In this document: piece after piece, positions 11,238-20,220 of the stretch
Layout of the letters: each line of letters begins with the position of its first letter
Position numbering within the stretch: the first letter of the stretch is position 1
Source of the DNA: Shewanella pealeana ATCC 700345
GTDB lineage: Bacteria; Pseudomonadota; Gammaproteobacteria; Enterobacterales; Shewanellaceae
Direction: 5' to 3'
NCBI RefSeq assembly: GCF_000018285.1
Contig: NC_009901.1
Span: forward strand, 4,339,001 to 4,403,000
DNA length: 64,000 nucleotides
Notes under the pieces: model-generated
What the model was told of the DNA's origin: nothing
Database searches by the model: none
What the model saw: only the letters and a program-made list of their open reading frames with translations
Made by a program: the position numbers and the translations under genes

Positions 11238-11530
11238 TTCTCGTCCTAAATATACTTGTTTATAAAGGTATTAATGACACAATAAAGCCAAACAAAAAAT
11301 ATTAATACTATGATGAAAGCAGCACTAATCATAAGCAAAAAAAACTGTTACACTTCTTAGTTGACTTAGAATTTGTACATTTTTAATATTTAACCCACTA
11401 AGTTTAGATGTATTGGGAAGCGTCGGGAAGCGCAAACCGCCTTACTGCCTATGAGAAATTGTAAGGCAAGGCTAAACATAACAAGTTAAATTCGCTCCTC
11501 AATGGAGAATTTTGTCTAAAAGGACAGCAA

Positions 11531-12835
11531 ATGAAATTCAAGATCCGTTCTCTATGTGCCGCATTAACCCTTGCAGCAACAACGCAAGTAGCTCATGCCG
11601 ATGACCTTCTACAAATATATCAACAAGCATTGACCAGCGATCCAATTGCGCTACAAGCTAAAGCTCAACGCGATGCCTTGTATGAACAGATTGAAGAAAA
11701 TCGTGCGCCACTACTGCCTACTATCAGTGCTAATATCGGTTACGATAAAGCTTGGAATGATCCAAGCGAAGACAGCAGCGGTATTGTTGGCGGCGTAACG
11801 CTTAATCAGGTCATTTACGATCACAGCGCGTGGGTAGGCTTAAGCCTAGCAGAAAAAGCAGCTTCTCAAGCAGACTCGGCATACGCCTCTGCATTACAGA
11901 GCCTGATTATCCGTGTAACCAATGCTTACTTTGACGTGCTAACAGCCAAAGATAACTACGAGTTCCAAGGTTCAGAGAAACGTGCAATTGAGCGTCAGCT
12001 TGAGCAGACTAAGCAACGTTTTGCTGTAGGTCTTACTGCGATTACCGACGTACATGAAGCGCAAGCGCAATATGACTTGGCTAACGCGACAGAGATCTTA
12101 GCCGAAAACACACTAGCGAACAGCTACGAAGCATTACGTGAAATCACGGGTATCGATCACAAGAGCATCAATATCCTTGATACTAACCGTTTCTCAGCAA
12201 CATCGGTTGCACCAGCGTCTTCATCTGAGTGGATCAAGATGGCTGAAACCAACAGTGTTGACCTGATGACCACGCGTATCGGTAAAGATATCGCCGAAGA
12301 GACCATTACGCTTTATAAAGCTGGCCACATGCCATCGCTAAGCTTAAATGCCGGCTATAACAAAGGTATTGAGCAAGAGCCAGGAAACGACTTTGATAAC
12401 GGCACTGTAGGCGTCACCCTAAGCATTCCTATCTTTGAAGGCTTCAAGGTTTCTTCTCGTGTAAATCAGGCGCAATACCAATACGTAGAAGCAAGCGAGA
12501 AGCTTGAACAGACTCACCGCCAAGTAGTTAAAAATGTTCGTAATAACTTTAACAACGTCGGTGCATCTATCAGCTCAATCCGTGCTTATGAGCAGTCAGT
12601 GATCTCTTCAGAGAGCGCATTGAAAGCGACTCAGGCTGGTTTTGAAGTGGGTACACGTACCATTGTTGACGTATTAAACCGTACACGTGACCTATACGAT
12701 TCAAAGCGTAAGCTGTCTGATGCACGTTATGGCTACATCAATTCAATCCTAGCGCTTAAACAAGCTGCGGGTACATTGAACGAAGATGATGTTGCCTCAA
12801 TTAACAACGGCCTTGTAGCTCCAACTGCTAACTAA
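11531..12835 (+). CDS. tolC: Outer membrane efflux protein TolC
   Basis: A 434-aa outer-membrane channel subunit for tripartite efflux pumps and type I secretion. The signal peptide is cleaved at about VAHA|DDLL. Two internally related halves follow, each with the coiled-coil hairpins of TolC: LIIRVTNAYFDVLTAKDNY with RFAVGLTAITDVHEAQAQYD, and VVKNVRNNFNNVGAS with GFEVGTRTIVDVLNRTRDLYD. It lacks the long C-terminal tail of E. coli TolC (493 aa), as is common outside enterobacteria. AAGGA precedes the start. It is divergent from nudF over a 293-bp AT-rich gap in which I recognise no specific operator. Confidence 0.95.
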   Translation: MKFKIRSLCAALTLAATTQVAHADDLLQIYQQALTSDPIALQAKAQRDALYEQIEENRAPLLPTISANIGYDKAWNDPSEDSSGIVGGVTLNQVIYDHSAWVGLSLAEKAASQADSAYASALQSLIIRVTNAYFDVLTAKDNYEFQGSEKRAIERQLEQTKQRFAVGLTAITDVHEAQAQYDLANATEILAENTLANSYEALREITGIDHKSINILDTNRFSATSVAPASSSEWIKMAETNSVDLMTTRIGKDIAEETITLYKAGHMPSLSLNAGYNKGIEQEPGNDFDNGTVGVTLSIPIFEGFKVSSRVNQAQYQYVEASEKLEQTHRQVVKNVRNNFNNVGASISSIRAYEQSVISSESALKATQAGFEVGTRTIVDVLNRTRDLYDSKRKLSDARYGYINSILALKQAAGTLNEDDVASINNGLVAPTAN

Positions 12836-12853
12836 TCCCTGTTGTTAACGCTA

Positions 12854-12884
12854 TAAAAAAACCGCCAAATGGCGGTTTTTTTAT
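12854..12884. terminator. Bidirectional terminator between convergent genes
   Basis: AAAAAACCGCCAAATGGCGG followed by a T-run: a GC stem flanked by A and T tracts, between tolC and the convergent barrel gene. Confidence 0.92.
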
Positions 12885-12941
12885 AGTTCATAATTACTAC
12901 TAATAGCAGCGACTAACGAGAGCCGCTACTATTAAGGCAAA

Positions 12942-13679
12942 TTAAAAGACTAGTTCAACACCAGCAAAGTAACCTTTGAACTGCATATCTGCCGTTACGC
13001 CATCGAAGCCGTTAACGTCAAACTTAAAGTCACGGTAACCCGCACGAATACGGTAATCTAGAGCGGTACCATCGAAGTTCCAGCCAAGACCCAATGAGTA
13101 ATCGTATACGCTTGACTCATCGACGCCCATCATGATGTCTGCAAAACCATAAAGGCCCAGACCTGGAATGCCAACCTGCGCATCGACATAACCCATCACG
13201 ATACCGCTATCGAGATCTTTAGTCTCTGGGTGACCCGCATCGGCTACACGGAACTTGCCATCCATCTTCTTGTAAGCTGCACCAAGATCAAGGGCTACGA
13301 TATCATTATCTAAGATCTCGTAGTAAAGCACGAAATCAGTATTGCTTAGATCGCTAGTGCTGTTTACGTCACCTTTAAAATTATGACCATTATAGTTAAA
13401 ATCCGCACCGCTCATCTTGCCATCGGCATCCAAGCTATTTTGTCTAATCTTAACATTTGGAATTAGCGGAATTGGATGCTCAACTGCAACCCAGATACTG
13501 CCTTGAGAAGATGAGTTATAGTTAAACTCTTGCTGTGGTTGACCCTTTTCAGCAAAAGTACCATTAGTATCAGCTTTCCAATAATCACCGCCAATTTTAA
13601 AACCGACAACGGTAGCAGCTTGAGCAGAAGTGCCCACTAATGAAGTTAATAGTGCACACGCCAATAACGTCTTTTTCAT
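12942..13679 (-). CDS. TIGR04219-type outer membrane beta-barrel protein
   Basis: A 245-aa exported protein with signal peptide MKKTLLACALLTSLVGTSAQA. It ends in the C-terminal signature of barrel proteins (FAGVELVF, terminal Phe). Alternating amphipathic strands and segments such as VGFKIGGDYWKAD and LDYRIRAGYRDFKFDVNG suggest the TIGR04219 family of small barrels found in Shewanella, Vibrio and relatives. Its function is unknown. It starts 2 bp after the stop of the DUF2333 gene, so the two are almost certainly co-transcribed. Confidence 0.75.
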   Translation of the reverse strand: MKKTLLACALLTSLVGTSAQAATVVGFKIGGDYWKADTNGTFAEKGQPQQEFNYNSSSQGSIWVAVEHPIPLIPNVKIRQNSLDADGKMSGADFNYNGHNFKGDVNSTSDLSNTDFVLYYEILDNDIVALDLGAAYKKMDGKFRVADAGHPETKDLDSGIVMGYVDAQVGIPGLGLYGFADIMMGVDESSVYDYSLGLGWNFDGTALDYRIRAGYRDFKFDVNGFDGVTADMQFKGYFAGVELVF

Positions 13680-13681
13680 AG

Positions 13682-14653
13682 TTAACCTTGAGTCAATAAG
13701 TTAGTTAGATCGATAACCGCAGCATTTGCGCGGGAGATGTAGTTTGCCATCACCAAAGAGTGATTAGCGACAACCCCAAAGCCTGAACCATTTAAAATCA
13801 TCGGGCTCCAAACAGGTTGTTGTGTTTCTTCTAGCTCACGAATAATCTGACGTAGACTAACCTGAGCATTTTTCTTTTGTAATACATCGGCAAAATCGAC
13901 TTCAATCGCCTTCATAAAATTCAGTAGCGCCCAAGTTGCACCACGGGTCTCATAGAAAACGTCATCGATTTTCCACCAGCTGGTTTTTATCTCTTGTGCA
14001 CCATAGCTAGGAGTCGATTGTCTTGCGGCGCTGTCGCCTGAAAGATCGGTGTTTAATCGCTCCTGACCAACACTCGCCGATAGTCTTTGCGACATGCTAC
14101 CAAGACGCTTTTGCACCTCTTTAAGCCACTCATTGAGGTTATCGGCGCGGGCATAAAACTGTGCGTCTTGGTTTTCAGTTGCCATCATACGTGCGCGATA
14201 AAGCTTAAGTAGCTTAACCGCATCACGGTACTCACCCTCGGCACTTGGCACTAGCCAGCTAGTGTGTTCAATATTAAGTTTTGAATGCGCCGCAAGAAGA
14301 TCTTTGTCAGCGGTCGATTGCGACTGGGAACGGCTGAACTCTTTACGCATGATCAGTGCTAAGTCTCGCGCCTGCTCGATGGCGCCAAATTCAAATGCAG
14401 GCATGTTATCCATAAAAATAGACGGAGGCGTAACATCATTAGATAACCAACCACCCGATTTATCCAGTAGGGCTTCGACAGTTAAGATCAGCGAGGTTGT
14501 CGTAGCATAACCGACGACATTCTGGCTGTTTTGCTGACTATAGACATTCTGCTCGATAGGATCAGGCTCAACACTCCACCAAACACTCACTAGATAGCCG
14601 ATAAAGAAAACAATAACCGCGGCTGCTAAGACTTTCTTCCATGTCACCTGCAT
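13682..14653 (-). CDS. DUF2333 family inner-membrane protein
   Basis: A 323-aa protein with one N-terminal transmembrane helix (about residues 8-26) and a large periplasmic domain. Segments such as LTVEALLDKSGGWLSNDV, PPSIFMDNMPAFEFG and LINPM-like WSPMILNGSGFGVVANHSL match DUF2333, an uncharacterised proteobacterial family. It lies 12 bp downstream of the PCu(A)C gene and 2 bp upstream of the barrel gene, giving a three-gene envelope operon. A role in copper or envelope maintenance is only an inference from position. Confidence 0.75.
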   Translation of the reverse strand: MQVTWKKVLAAAVIVFFIGYLVSVWWSVEPDPIEQNVYSQQNSQNVVGYATTTSLILTVEALLDKSGGWLSNDVTPPSIFMDNMPAFEFGAIEQARDLALIMRKEFSRSQSQSTADKDLLAAHSKLNIEHTSWLVPSAEGEYRDAVKLLKLYRARMMATENQDAQFYARADNLNEWLKEVQKRLGSMSQRLSASVGQERLNTDLSGDSAARQSTPSYGAQEIKTSWWKIDDVFYETRGATWALLNFMKAIEVDFADVLQKKNAQVSLRQIIRELEETQQPVWSPMILNGSGFGVVANHSLVMANYISRANAAVIDLTNLLTQG

Positions 14654-14665
14654 TTGACTCGCTCC

Positions 14666-15145
14666 TTAGTGGTGATGATGGTGGTGCGCACCATCGCTTT
14701 GCTCTGCTTGTTTCTTAACGGGCAGACTAATTTTTTGTGTCGTGCCATCGGCAAACTTTAGTGTCATGTCCACACTAGAATCGATGACTAATGGCGACGT
14801 TAATCCCATGAGCATAATATGATTTCCCGATTCTGACAGCACTAAACTCCCATGAGAGTCTATGTCAAACCCCTCAACTTGGCGCATTTTTATCATGCCA
14901 TTTTCTTCAATTAAGGTGTGTAGCTGCGCTTCTTTGGCAAACGGAGCGTCGACAGCCACTAAACGAGTCGCATCGCCATGATTTTCAACTGTGATATAGG
15001 CGGCGCTATTGGGGACGGTTGGCGGCATCGCGCGCACGTAACCATCGACTAGCACCACTTGGGCATAAGCCGTGAAGGATAAACCGCTTAATAGCGCCAA
15101 GTTAAACAGTTGTTTGAATATTAGCTTCAATGTCTTAAACTCCAT
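14666..15145 (-). CDS. Periplasmic PCu(A)C copper chaperone with natural C-terminal His6
   Basis: A 159-aa exported protein. A signal peptide (cleavage near SFTAYA|QVV) is followed by a PCu(A)C domain. Its copper ligands are visible: His in KEAQLHTL, Met in MIKMRQVEG, and His and Met in NHIMLMGL, giving the H-M...H-x-M pattern. These chaperones deliver Cu(I) to the CuA centre of cytochrome c oxidase or buffer periplasmic copper. The last residues are DGAHHHHHH, an uninterrupted run of six histidines directly before the stop; His/Met-rich tails are known in this family. It leads the DUF2333/barrel operon and is divergent from the crotonase gene over 33 bp. Confidence 0.87.
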   Translation of the reverse strand: MEFKTLKLIFKQLFNLALLSGLSFTAYAQVVLVDGYVRAMPPTVPNSAAYITVENHGDATRLVAVDAPFAKEAQLHTLIEENGMIKMRQVEGFDIDSHGSLVLSESGNHIMLMGLTSPLVIDSSVDMTLKFADGTTQKISLPVKKQAEQSDGAHHHHHH

Positions 15146-15178
15146 GTAAACCCAATTCGTACAACGAGGATATAACGA

Positions 15179-15916
15179 ATGAGCACGATTCAGGTTAAGG
15201 ACGATAATGGGGTACGTATCATTACGTTTAATCGTCCGGATAAGCGTAACGCGCTTAACCTACAAATGTATACACAACTAACAGAATACCTTATCCAAGG
15301 TGAGTCGGACAATGAAATTCGAGCCTTTATGTTTCGTGGCCAAGATGATTGTTTTACTTCAGGTAATGATGTCGCAGACTTCCTACAAAATAGTGGCTTA
15401 GGAGCCCAACATCCTGCTTTTCGTTTCCTCTTCTGCCTACTCGATCTACAAAAGCCTGTTGTGGCCGCCGTCACTGGCGCCGCCGTCGGCATTGGCACCA
15501 CCATGCTACTGCATTGCGATTTAGTTTATGCGGACCAGAGCGCCAAGTTTCAACTACCATTCGTGCAGCTTGCATTAGTCCCTGAAGCGGGAGCTAGCCT
15601 ATTGCTACCTCAGGTTATTGGTCAGGCAAAAGCCAGTGAGCTATTAATGTTAGGTGAGAGCTTTAATGCTGTTCAAGCCCAAAGCTATGGACTTATTAAT
15701 GACGTTATCGACAGCGAGACTATTTTTGAGTACGCCTTGAGTCGTGCACATCAGTTAGCGACGCTGCCACCCATATCGCTACAAACTACCAAAAAATTAA
15801 TTCGCTATAACAGGGAAGAAGTGCGAGCGCAGATGAAGAAAGAGCTTATCGAATTTGAAGCCAGGCTGGCAAGTGACGAAGCCAAAGCAAGATTTGCTGC
15901 GTTTTTAAAACGTTAA
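15179..15916 (+). CDS. Enoyl-CoA hydratase/isomerase (crotonase) family
   Basis: A 245-aa crotonase-fold protein acting on acyl-CoA in the cytosol. The oxyanion-hole segments are FTSGNDVADF and VTGAAVGIGTTML. The segment LALVPEAGASLLLPQ has Glu where isomerase-type members (Eci/PaaG-like) place their acid. N-terminal FNRPDKRNALNLQMY is typical. The substrate cannot be read from the sequence; fatty-acid or aromatic catabolism are both possible. GAGG lies 11 bp before the ATG. A strong terminator follows. Confidence 0.85.
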   Translation: MSTIQVKDDNGVRIITFNRPDKRNALNLQMYTQLTEYLIQGESDNEIRAFMFRGQDDCFTSGNDVADFLQNSGLGAQHPAFRFLFCLLDLQKPVVAAVTGAAVGIGTTMLLHCDLVYADQSAKFQLPFVQLALVPEAGASLLLPQVIGQAKASELLMLGESFNAVQAQSYGLINDVIDSETIFEYALSRAHQLATLPPISLQTTKKLIRYNREEVRAQMKKELIEFEARLASDEAKARFAAFLKR

Positions 15917-15970
15917 TACAGCCTCGTTAAATACAGTCCCATTAAAGACTGTCTCATTAAAGACATTGAG

Positions 15971-16009
15971 TGCGGATGCTAAGCCTTGCTTGACAGCATC
16001 CGCATTTTA
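15971..16009 (+). terminator. Intrinsic terminator after the crotonase gene
   Basis: The stem TGCGGATGCT/AGCATCCGCA, with a loop of about 15 nt, is followed by TTTTAT. Confidence 0.8.
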
Positions 16010-16123
16010 TCGCGATTACCATGGCATTTTGATGCGCTTGATAACGACTCGAGGCGATGTATTTCACGGGAATGAGTACTCTCATTTGGATATCCTCTTT
16101 CTCATTATTTTAAAGCGCCAGCC

Positions 16124-16324
16124 TTAATAAGGCTTTTCCCATTTAGGTAACACTAAAGCCAACACAAAATAGGCCAATAAACCCATCGCAGGATTGCAGA
16201 ATATAGCCACTGCACAAACGACTCGAGTCCACATGCACGACCAGTCAAACTTATCAGCCATCGCGGCGGAAACACCACATACCAATGAACTTGAATCTTT
16301 TAAACGCTCGACAAAATCAACCAT
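16124..16324 (-). CDS. PspC-domain small membrane protein
   Basis: A 66-aa protein consisting of little more than a PspC domain. A soluble start (RLKDSSSLVCGVSAAMADKF) is followed by a hydrophobic segment, VVCAVAIFCNPAMGLLAYFV, and a short charged tail. PspC domains act in the phage-shock membrane-stress response, but no pspA or pspF is present here, so a Psp role is not shown. It is the last gene of a three-gene run of small genes. Confidence 0.78.
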   Translation of the reverse strand: MVDFVERLKDSSSLVCGVSAAMADKFDWSCMWTRVVCAVAIFCNPAMGLLAYFVLALVLPKWEKPY

Positions 16325-16342
16325 AACAAACTCCCTCTTCTA

Positions 16343-16450
16343 TTAATCTTCTAGCTTGTGCCACTCTAGTGAACACACTAAACAAGCAAACATCACTAAA
16401 CTAATAACAGGCAGTAGTAGCAACATCATAAACTGAGCTAAGAACAACAT
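16343..16450 (-). CDS. 35-aa small hydrophobic membrane protein
   Basis: A short gene with the product MLFLAQFMMLLLL...SLEWHKLED: one transmembrane helix of about 25 residues with a polar, acidic end. It is supported by AAGGA 7 bp before the ATG, a start only 2 bp after the stop of the upstream gene, and a stop 18 bp before the PspC gene. These are the marks of a translated operon member. It is similar in size and layout to small Psp-operon membrane proteins, but I cannot name a family. Confidence 0.6.
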   Translation of the reverse strand: MLFLAQFMMLLLLPVISLVMFACLVCSLEWHKLED

Positions 16451-16452
16451 GA

Positions 16453-16758
16453 TTAATCCTTAGCTACCGCACTCGTCACTAATGTCTGTGGCTTGTTTTC
16501 TGCTGCAAGTTGCTCGTTAGTGACTTGCTCACTTTCCATATCAAACAACATCTCAGACATCTGGGCTTGAATAGAAAGACTCAGCTCTGTCTGTGCTTTT
16601 GCCATCATATCCTGCATCTGAGCAGAGATATTTTGCTCAATGTTGTTAGCCACATCGGTAACGATGGAGTTTTCAGCGTGGGCAGTGGCACTTACACCTA
16701 GGAGTACGGCTGTTAATACAGAAGCTTTAACGGTTTTTAATACAGTAGAGTTAAACAT
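16453..16758 (-). CDS. Small exported protein, function unknown
   Basis: A 101-aa protein with a clear signal peptide (VLTAVLLGVSATAHA|ENS). The mature part is rich in Gln, Met, Glu and Ala (NIEQNISAQMQDMMAKAQTE), probably one amphipathic helix or coiled coil. I do not recognise the family. AAAAGGAATCC precedes the ATG. It leads the small operon with the 35-aa membrane protein and the PspC-domain protein, so a shared envelope-stress role is plausible but unproven. Confidence 0.65.
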   Translation of the reverse strand: MFNSTVLKTVKASVLTAVLLGVSATAHAENSIVTDVANNIEQNISAQMQDMMAKAQTELSLSIQAQMSEMLFDMESEQVTNEQLAAENKPQTLVTSAVAKD

Positions 16759-16830
16759 AATGGATTCCTTTTCGAGTTTTGCCTAATTGCATTGTTCTGA
16801 ATAAAAGAGCTCTGAGTGACTAACTTTAAA

Positions 16831-16911
16831 TTACAGACTTCTTAATTACAGATTAGTTAACTACAGATTTCTTAATTACAAGATTTTTTAATTACAAGAT
16901 AACTAATACAA
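16831..16911. repeat. Five imperfect 15-bp tandem repeats upstream of the small PspC operon
   Basis: Successive units begin at 16831, 16846, 16861, 16876 and 16892, with consensus TTACAGATTTCTTAA; the fourth has one extra base and a partial sixth follows. The array lies 73-153 bp upstream of the start codon at 16758. The rest of the 339-bp gap up to dusA is AT-rich and shows nothing else I can support. Confidence 0.75.
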
Positions 16912-17097
16912 GCAGTGTGCCAACTTTTCGAAAACTGATTAAACCCATGTTTTACATTGGAATTTTACATTTGAAGGTTTTACTGGGGAGTGAGCGATAT
17001 TTAAACATAAAAAGAAATTAGTGAAACTCACCATGCTCTGGCCAATTTCACTAATATAGATTCTCTAATATGGAATCACTAATGCAAATAACTAATA

Positions 17098-18084
17098 CTA
17101 TAGGCTCACAACCGAGTCCATCTCGGCTCTCGCCTGAGTTATCACCTCAATACCAGCGCCTTGCTTATGAGCATTTTCGCTTATATATCGGCGCCATACA
17201 CGGGAGCCTACCTCACCTTGGAAAAGACCAATAATATGGCGAGAAATATGGTTAAGGCGTCCGCCTTGCTGCAGATGTTTCTCTATATAAGGAAGTAGTT
17301 TCTCCAAAACAGCATCTCGACTCATCACCGGCGCATCGATACCGCATAACTTCTGATCGACTTCTGCAAGAATATATGGATTTTGATAGGCTTCACGACC
17401 CACCATTACTCCGTCAAGGTGCTGCAAGTGAGTCTGACACTCCTCTAGCGTTTTAACACCGCCGTTAATCGAGATATTTAACTCTGGGTAATCTCGTTTA
17501 AGTTGATATACACGCTCATAATCTAATGGCGGGATCTCGCGATTCTCTTTCGGACTCAAACCTTGAAGCCAAGCCTTACGTGCATGGATAATAAATTCTT
17601 CACAGCCAGCAGCTTTTACTGTATCGATAAATTGAGTTAAAAACTCATAGCTATCTTGCTCATCGATACCAATACGAGTCTTAACCGTAACCGGAATATC
17701 CACCACTTGCTTCATTGCCGTCACACATTCAGCCACCAACTCAGGCTCAGCCATCAGGCAGGCGCCAAAGCGGCCATTCTGCACTCTATCCGATGGGCAG
17801 CCGACGTTAAGATTAATCTCATCGTAACCACGCTCGGCTGCGAGCTTGGCACAGGCTGCAAGATCTACTGGATTCGAACCGCCAAGCTGCAATGCTAACG
17901 GGTGCTCTTCTTGGTTATAAGCTAGGTAATCACCTCGTCCATGCAAAATCGCCCCGGTTGTTACCATCTCGGTATATAGCAAGGTCTGAGAAGACATCAG
18001 ACGCGCAAAATAGCGGTAATGCCTGTCGGTCCAATCCAGCATGGGAGCGATTGAGAAGGTGCGATTGATTGGTCTAACTGACAT
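17098..18084 (-). CDS. dusA: tRNA-dihydrouridine(20/20a) synthase
   Basis: A 328-aa FMN-dependent enzyme that reduces uridines 20/20a in the tRNA D-loop. Key features are [19 protein letters not shown], the catalytic Cys in [35 protein letters not shown] (a DusA signature), [11 protein letters not shown] and [11 protein letters not shown]. Length is normal. It stands alone, with more than 200 bp of non-coding sequence upstream. Confidence 0.95.
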   Translation of the reverse strand: MSVRPINRTFSIAPMLDWTDRHYRYFARLMSSQTLLYTEMVTTGAILHGRGDYLAYNQEEHPLALQLGGSNPVDLAACAKLAAERGYDEINLNVGCPSDRVQNGRFGACLMAEPELVAECVTAMKQVVDIPVTVKTRIGIDEQDSYEFLTQFIDTVKAAGCEEFIIHARKAWLQGLSPKENREIPPLDYERVYQLKRDYPELNISINGGVKTLEECQTHLQHLDGVMVGREAYQNPYILAEVDQKLCGIDAPVMSRDAVLEKLLPYIEKHLQQGGRLNHISRHIIGLFQGEVGSRVWRRYISENAHKQGAGIEVITQARAEMDSVVSL

Positions 18085-18308
18085 AAACTAATTATCCAAC
18101 TTTAAATAAAGACAGTTTTTGCCCTATTCAGGGTGACGTGCCTATCTGAAAAAATGCCCGACTTCAGCCTAACCCAAATAGGGCTTAGCAAGATTTACAT
18201 CGAAGGAAGATAAATCGGCGAAGTGCAATAATCGCGTATTATAGCACTACATCAGCTAGGAGGATAAAGCTCTGCGGCTAATGTTTAACTTCTAAGTGTC
18301 TCGCGCCA

Positions 18309-19259
18309 TTATTTATGAGATTTTACGATATACGACTCAAGGGTTCGCTGAAGCCACATCGGAGCCTGTACCTTGCCATCTAAAGCCCGTTTGAGCCATA
18401 AATAAACAGTCGGATAGGAGAAACCTTTCAGTAAAAACTGATCCTCGGCGTATTCCATTTTACATGCCTTGAGCCCGTTAATACTGGCTAAAAAATCCAC
18501 AGCACTTTTAACACCAACAATCATAAAAGCATTGGAGTTTAATAAACTACTGGCGGCACTGCCTAAATCTGGAGCCGTAGCATAAGTCTGCATCGGCTTA
18601 CCCGTGGTTTTTGCATATACGCCGATAGGAGATTTGTTGGCAGGAAATGGCATGGTCACCAGTTTAACCATTGGATAGTTAATCATATTATCGATTGTAG
18701 GAGACTGCCATAAAGGATGCCCTGCACGTGCAACTAAGTATCCACCACGATGTTGAATTATTGACTTTGATAACAACTCTTTTCTGGTTGAGGGCTTGAA
18801 GCAAATTACCGCGTCAATTTCACCATCAATTAATTGCTGCTCACTTCTCTCAGACCAAGCAACGGTGGATATCGGAATACTATCGCTGACACCATTGTTA
18901 TCAGCCTCTTCAATAACCTGCTGAGCTAAACCAATTTCCAACTGAGGCACGGTACTAATGACAATATGCGGCTCTGGCGTAGAAATACTATTAATAACAT
19001 CAGTTTCAACTTCGCCAGCACAAGATAAAATATCTGAAAATGAGTGATACAAACTATGTGCAAGCTCTGTGGCCACCATTTTATTATTCGTACGAATAAA
19101 TAATGGCTCATCAAATACATCTCTTAGTGCATTTAAGGCGCGGCTCACCTTAGGCTGTGAAGTCCCCAGCGCAAGTGCCACTTCTTTGGTACTATTTTTA
19201 ATGTAAAGTTGGCAAAATATTTCTATGCTAGAAAGACTAACACTACTTAATCTCTTCAT
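18309..19259 (-). CDS. LysR-family transcriptional regulator (second of a pair)
   Basis: About 316 aa. The N-terminal winged HTH (SIEIFCQLYIKNSTKEVALALGTSQ.. with KVSRALNALRDVF) is followed by a periplasmic-binding-like effector domain. I chose the ATG at 19259, which has GAAGG 6 bp upstream; the frame also reaches a GTG at 19271. It overlaps the preceding lysR gene by 17 bp, so the two are probably translated from one mRNA. The effector domain is rather divergent and gives no hint of the ligand. Its location next to the cytochrome/UrdA cluster makes that cluster a candidate target. Confidence 0.82.
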   Translation of the reverse strand: MKRLSSVSLSSIEIFCQLYIKNSTKEVALALGTSQPKVSRALNALRDVFDEPLFIRTNNKMVATELAHSLYHSFSDILSCAGEVETDVINSISTPEPHIVISTVPQLEIGLAQQVIEEADNNGVSDSIPISTVAWSERSEQQLIDGEIDAVICFKPSTRKELLSKSIIQHRGGYLVARAGHPLWQSPTIDNMINYPMVKLVTMPFPANKSPIGVYAKTTGKPMQTYATAPDLGSAASSLLNSNAFMIVGVKSAVDFLASINGLKACKMEYAEDQFLLKGFSYPTVYLWLKRALDGKVQAPMWLQRTLESYIVKSHK

Positions 19260-20220
19260 TATAGCCTTCACTATCTGAGGTTATATTTGCTTGAATATAA
19301 CGATGGATCTCTTTGCCTACCCAGCTAGGAGAAGCTGTATTCTTACGCATCTGCGTCAAATAATAATGGTATCGACCACTTCTTTGATTGATCGATTCAC
19401 ATAAGCTTCTCTCTAATTTTAATGCGCCAATATTGCCTCGCTGACATAAAAACTCAACGGCATCCAAATGGCTTAAAAGTGCAATAGCATCGCTCTGCTC
19501 TAGCTGCAGCATGAGATCAGCTAAAAAACAAACTTTCACAACTAACTTTAATTTACGTTCGACATCTAAGGCGTAGCACTCCAGCGGATCAATCACATCG
19601 TTGAGCTCATTACCTGAAAAACTTATGTATGGGTAATCAAATATATCATCAAGTTCCAAAGACTGTTGGCGGCTCAACAATGGGTGCCCTTGTTTGGCAA
19701 CCAACACATAGTTACTTGATGTTGCAATTAAACTTGATGTCAATTGTTCAGTATTGTAAGCGCTATAAGTTACTGCAATATCAACATGTTGCTGCTTTAT
19801 AAGCTCAGCCACATTGCTCGTACAAGGTTTAATATGAAAAAGAAAAGATTCTTGATCCTCACAGGCCCTAGCTTGTAAATGATTAAGCAGGTTTAGCGAT
19901 AATGTCGGTGGGCAAGCAATAACCAGCTTACGAGTACGCAAGTTATCTGTACCCACTTCAATCTTTTCACAGTGTTTAGCAAGCTCAACGATACGCTTCA
20001 TTTTAGGATAGATATCGTTTGCCAAGTCGCTGGCCTCAAACCCTTGTTGTTTACGAATAAACAGCGGCGCATTCAAAGAGTGCCTTAACGACTTAAGGCT
20101 ACGGCTGATTTTAGAGCTCGGCACACCTAACGTTTGACTAACGGCAGTCGCATTGAGTGACTCATACAATAAAACAAAGACTTGAATATCAAATAGACTA
20201 TTAACGCTTAACTTACTCAT
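19243..20220 (-). CDS. LysR-family transcriptional regulator (first of a pair)
   Basis: A 325-aa LysR-type regulator with an N-terminal HTH (FVLLYESLNATAVSQTLGVPSS, then KISRSLKSLRHSLNAPLFIRK) and a C-terminal effector-binding domain. It is divergent from the decaheme cytochrome gene over about 410 bp, the usual layout for a LysR regulator and its target. The domain architecture resembles that of the second lysR gene, so the pair may be an old tandem duplication. Confidence 0.83.
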   Translation of the reverse strand: MSKLSVNSLFDIQVFVLLYESLNATAVSQTLGVPSSKISRSLKSLRHSLNAPLFIRKQQGFEASDLANDIYPKMKRIVELAKHCEKIEVGTDNLRTRKLVIACPPTLSLNLLNHLQARACEDQESFLFHIKPCTSNVAELIKQQHVDIAVTYSAYNTEQLTSSLIATSSNYVLVAKQGHPLLSRQQSLELDDIFDYPYISFSGNELNDVIDPLECYALDVERKLKLVVKVCFLADLMLQLEQSDAIALLSHLDAVEFLCQRGNIGALKLERSLCESINQRSGRYHYYLTQMRKNTASPSWVGKEIHRYIQANITSDSEGYNEEIK

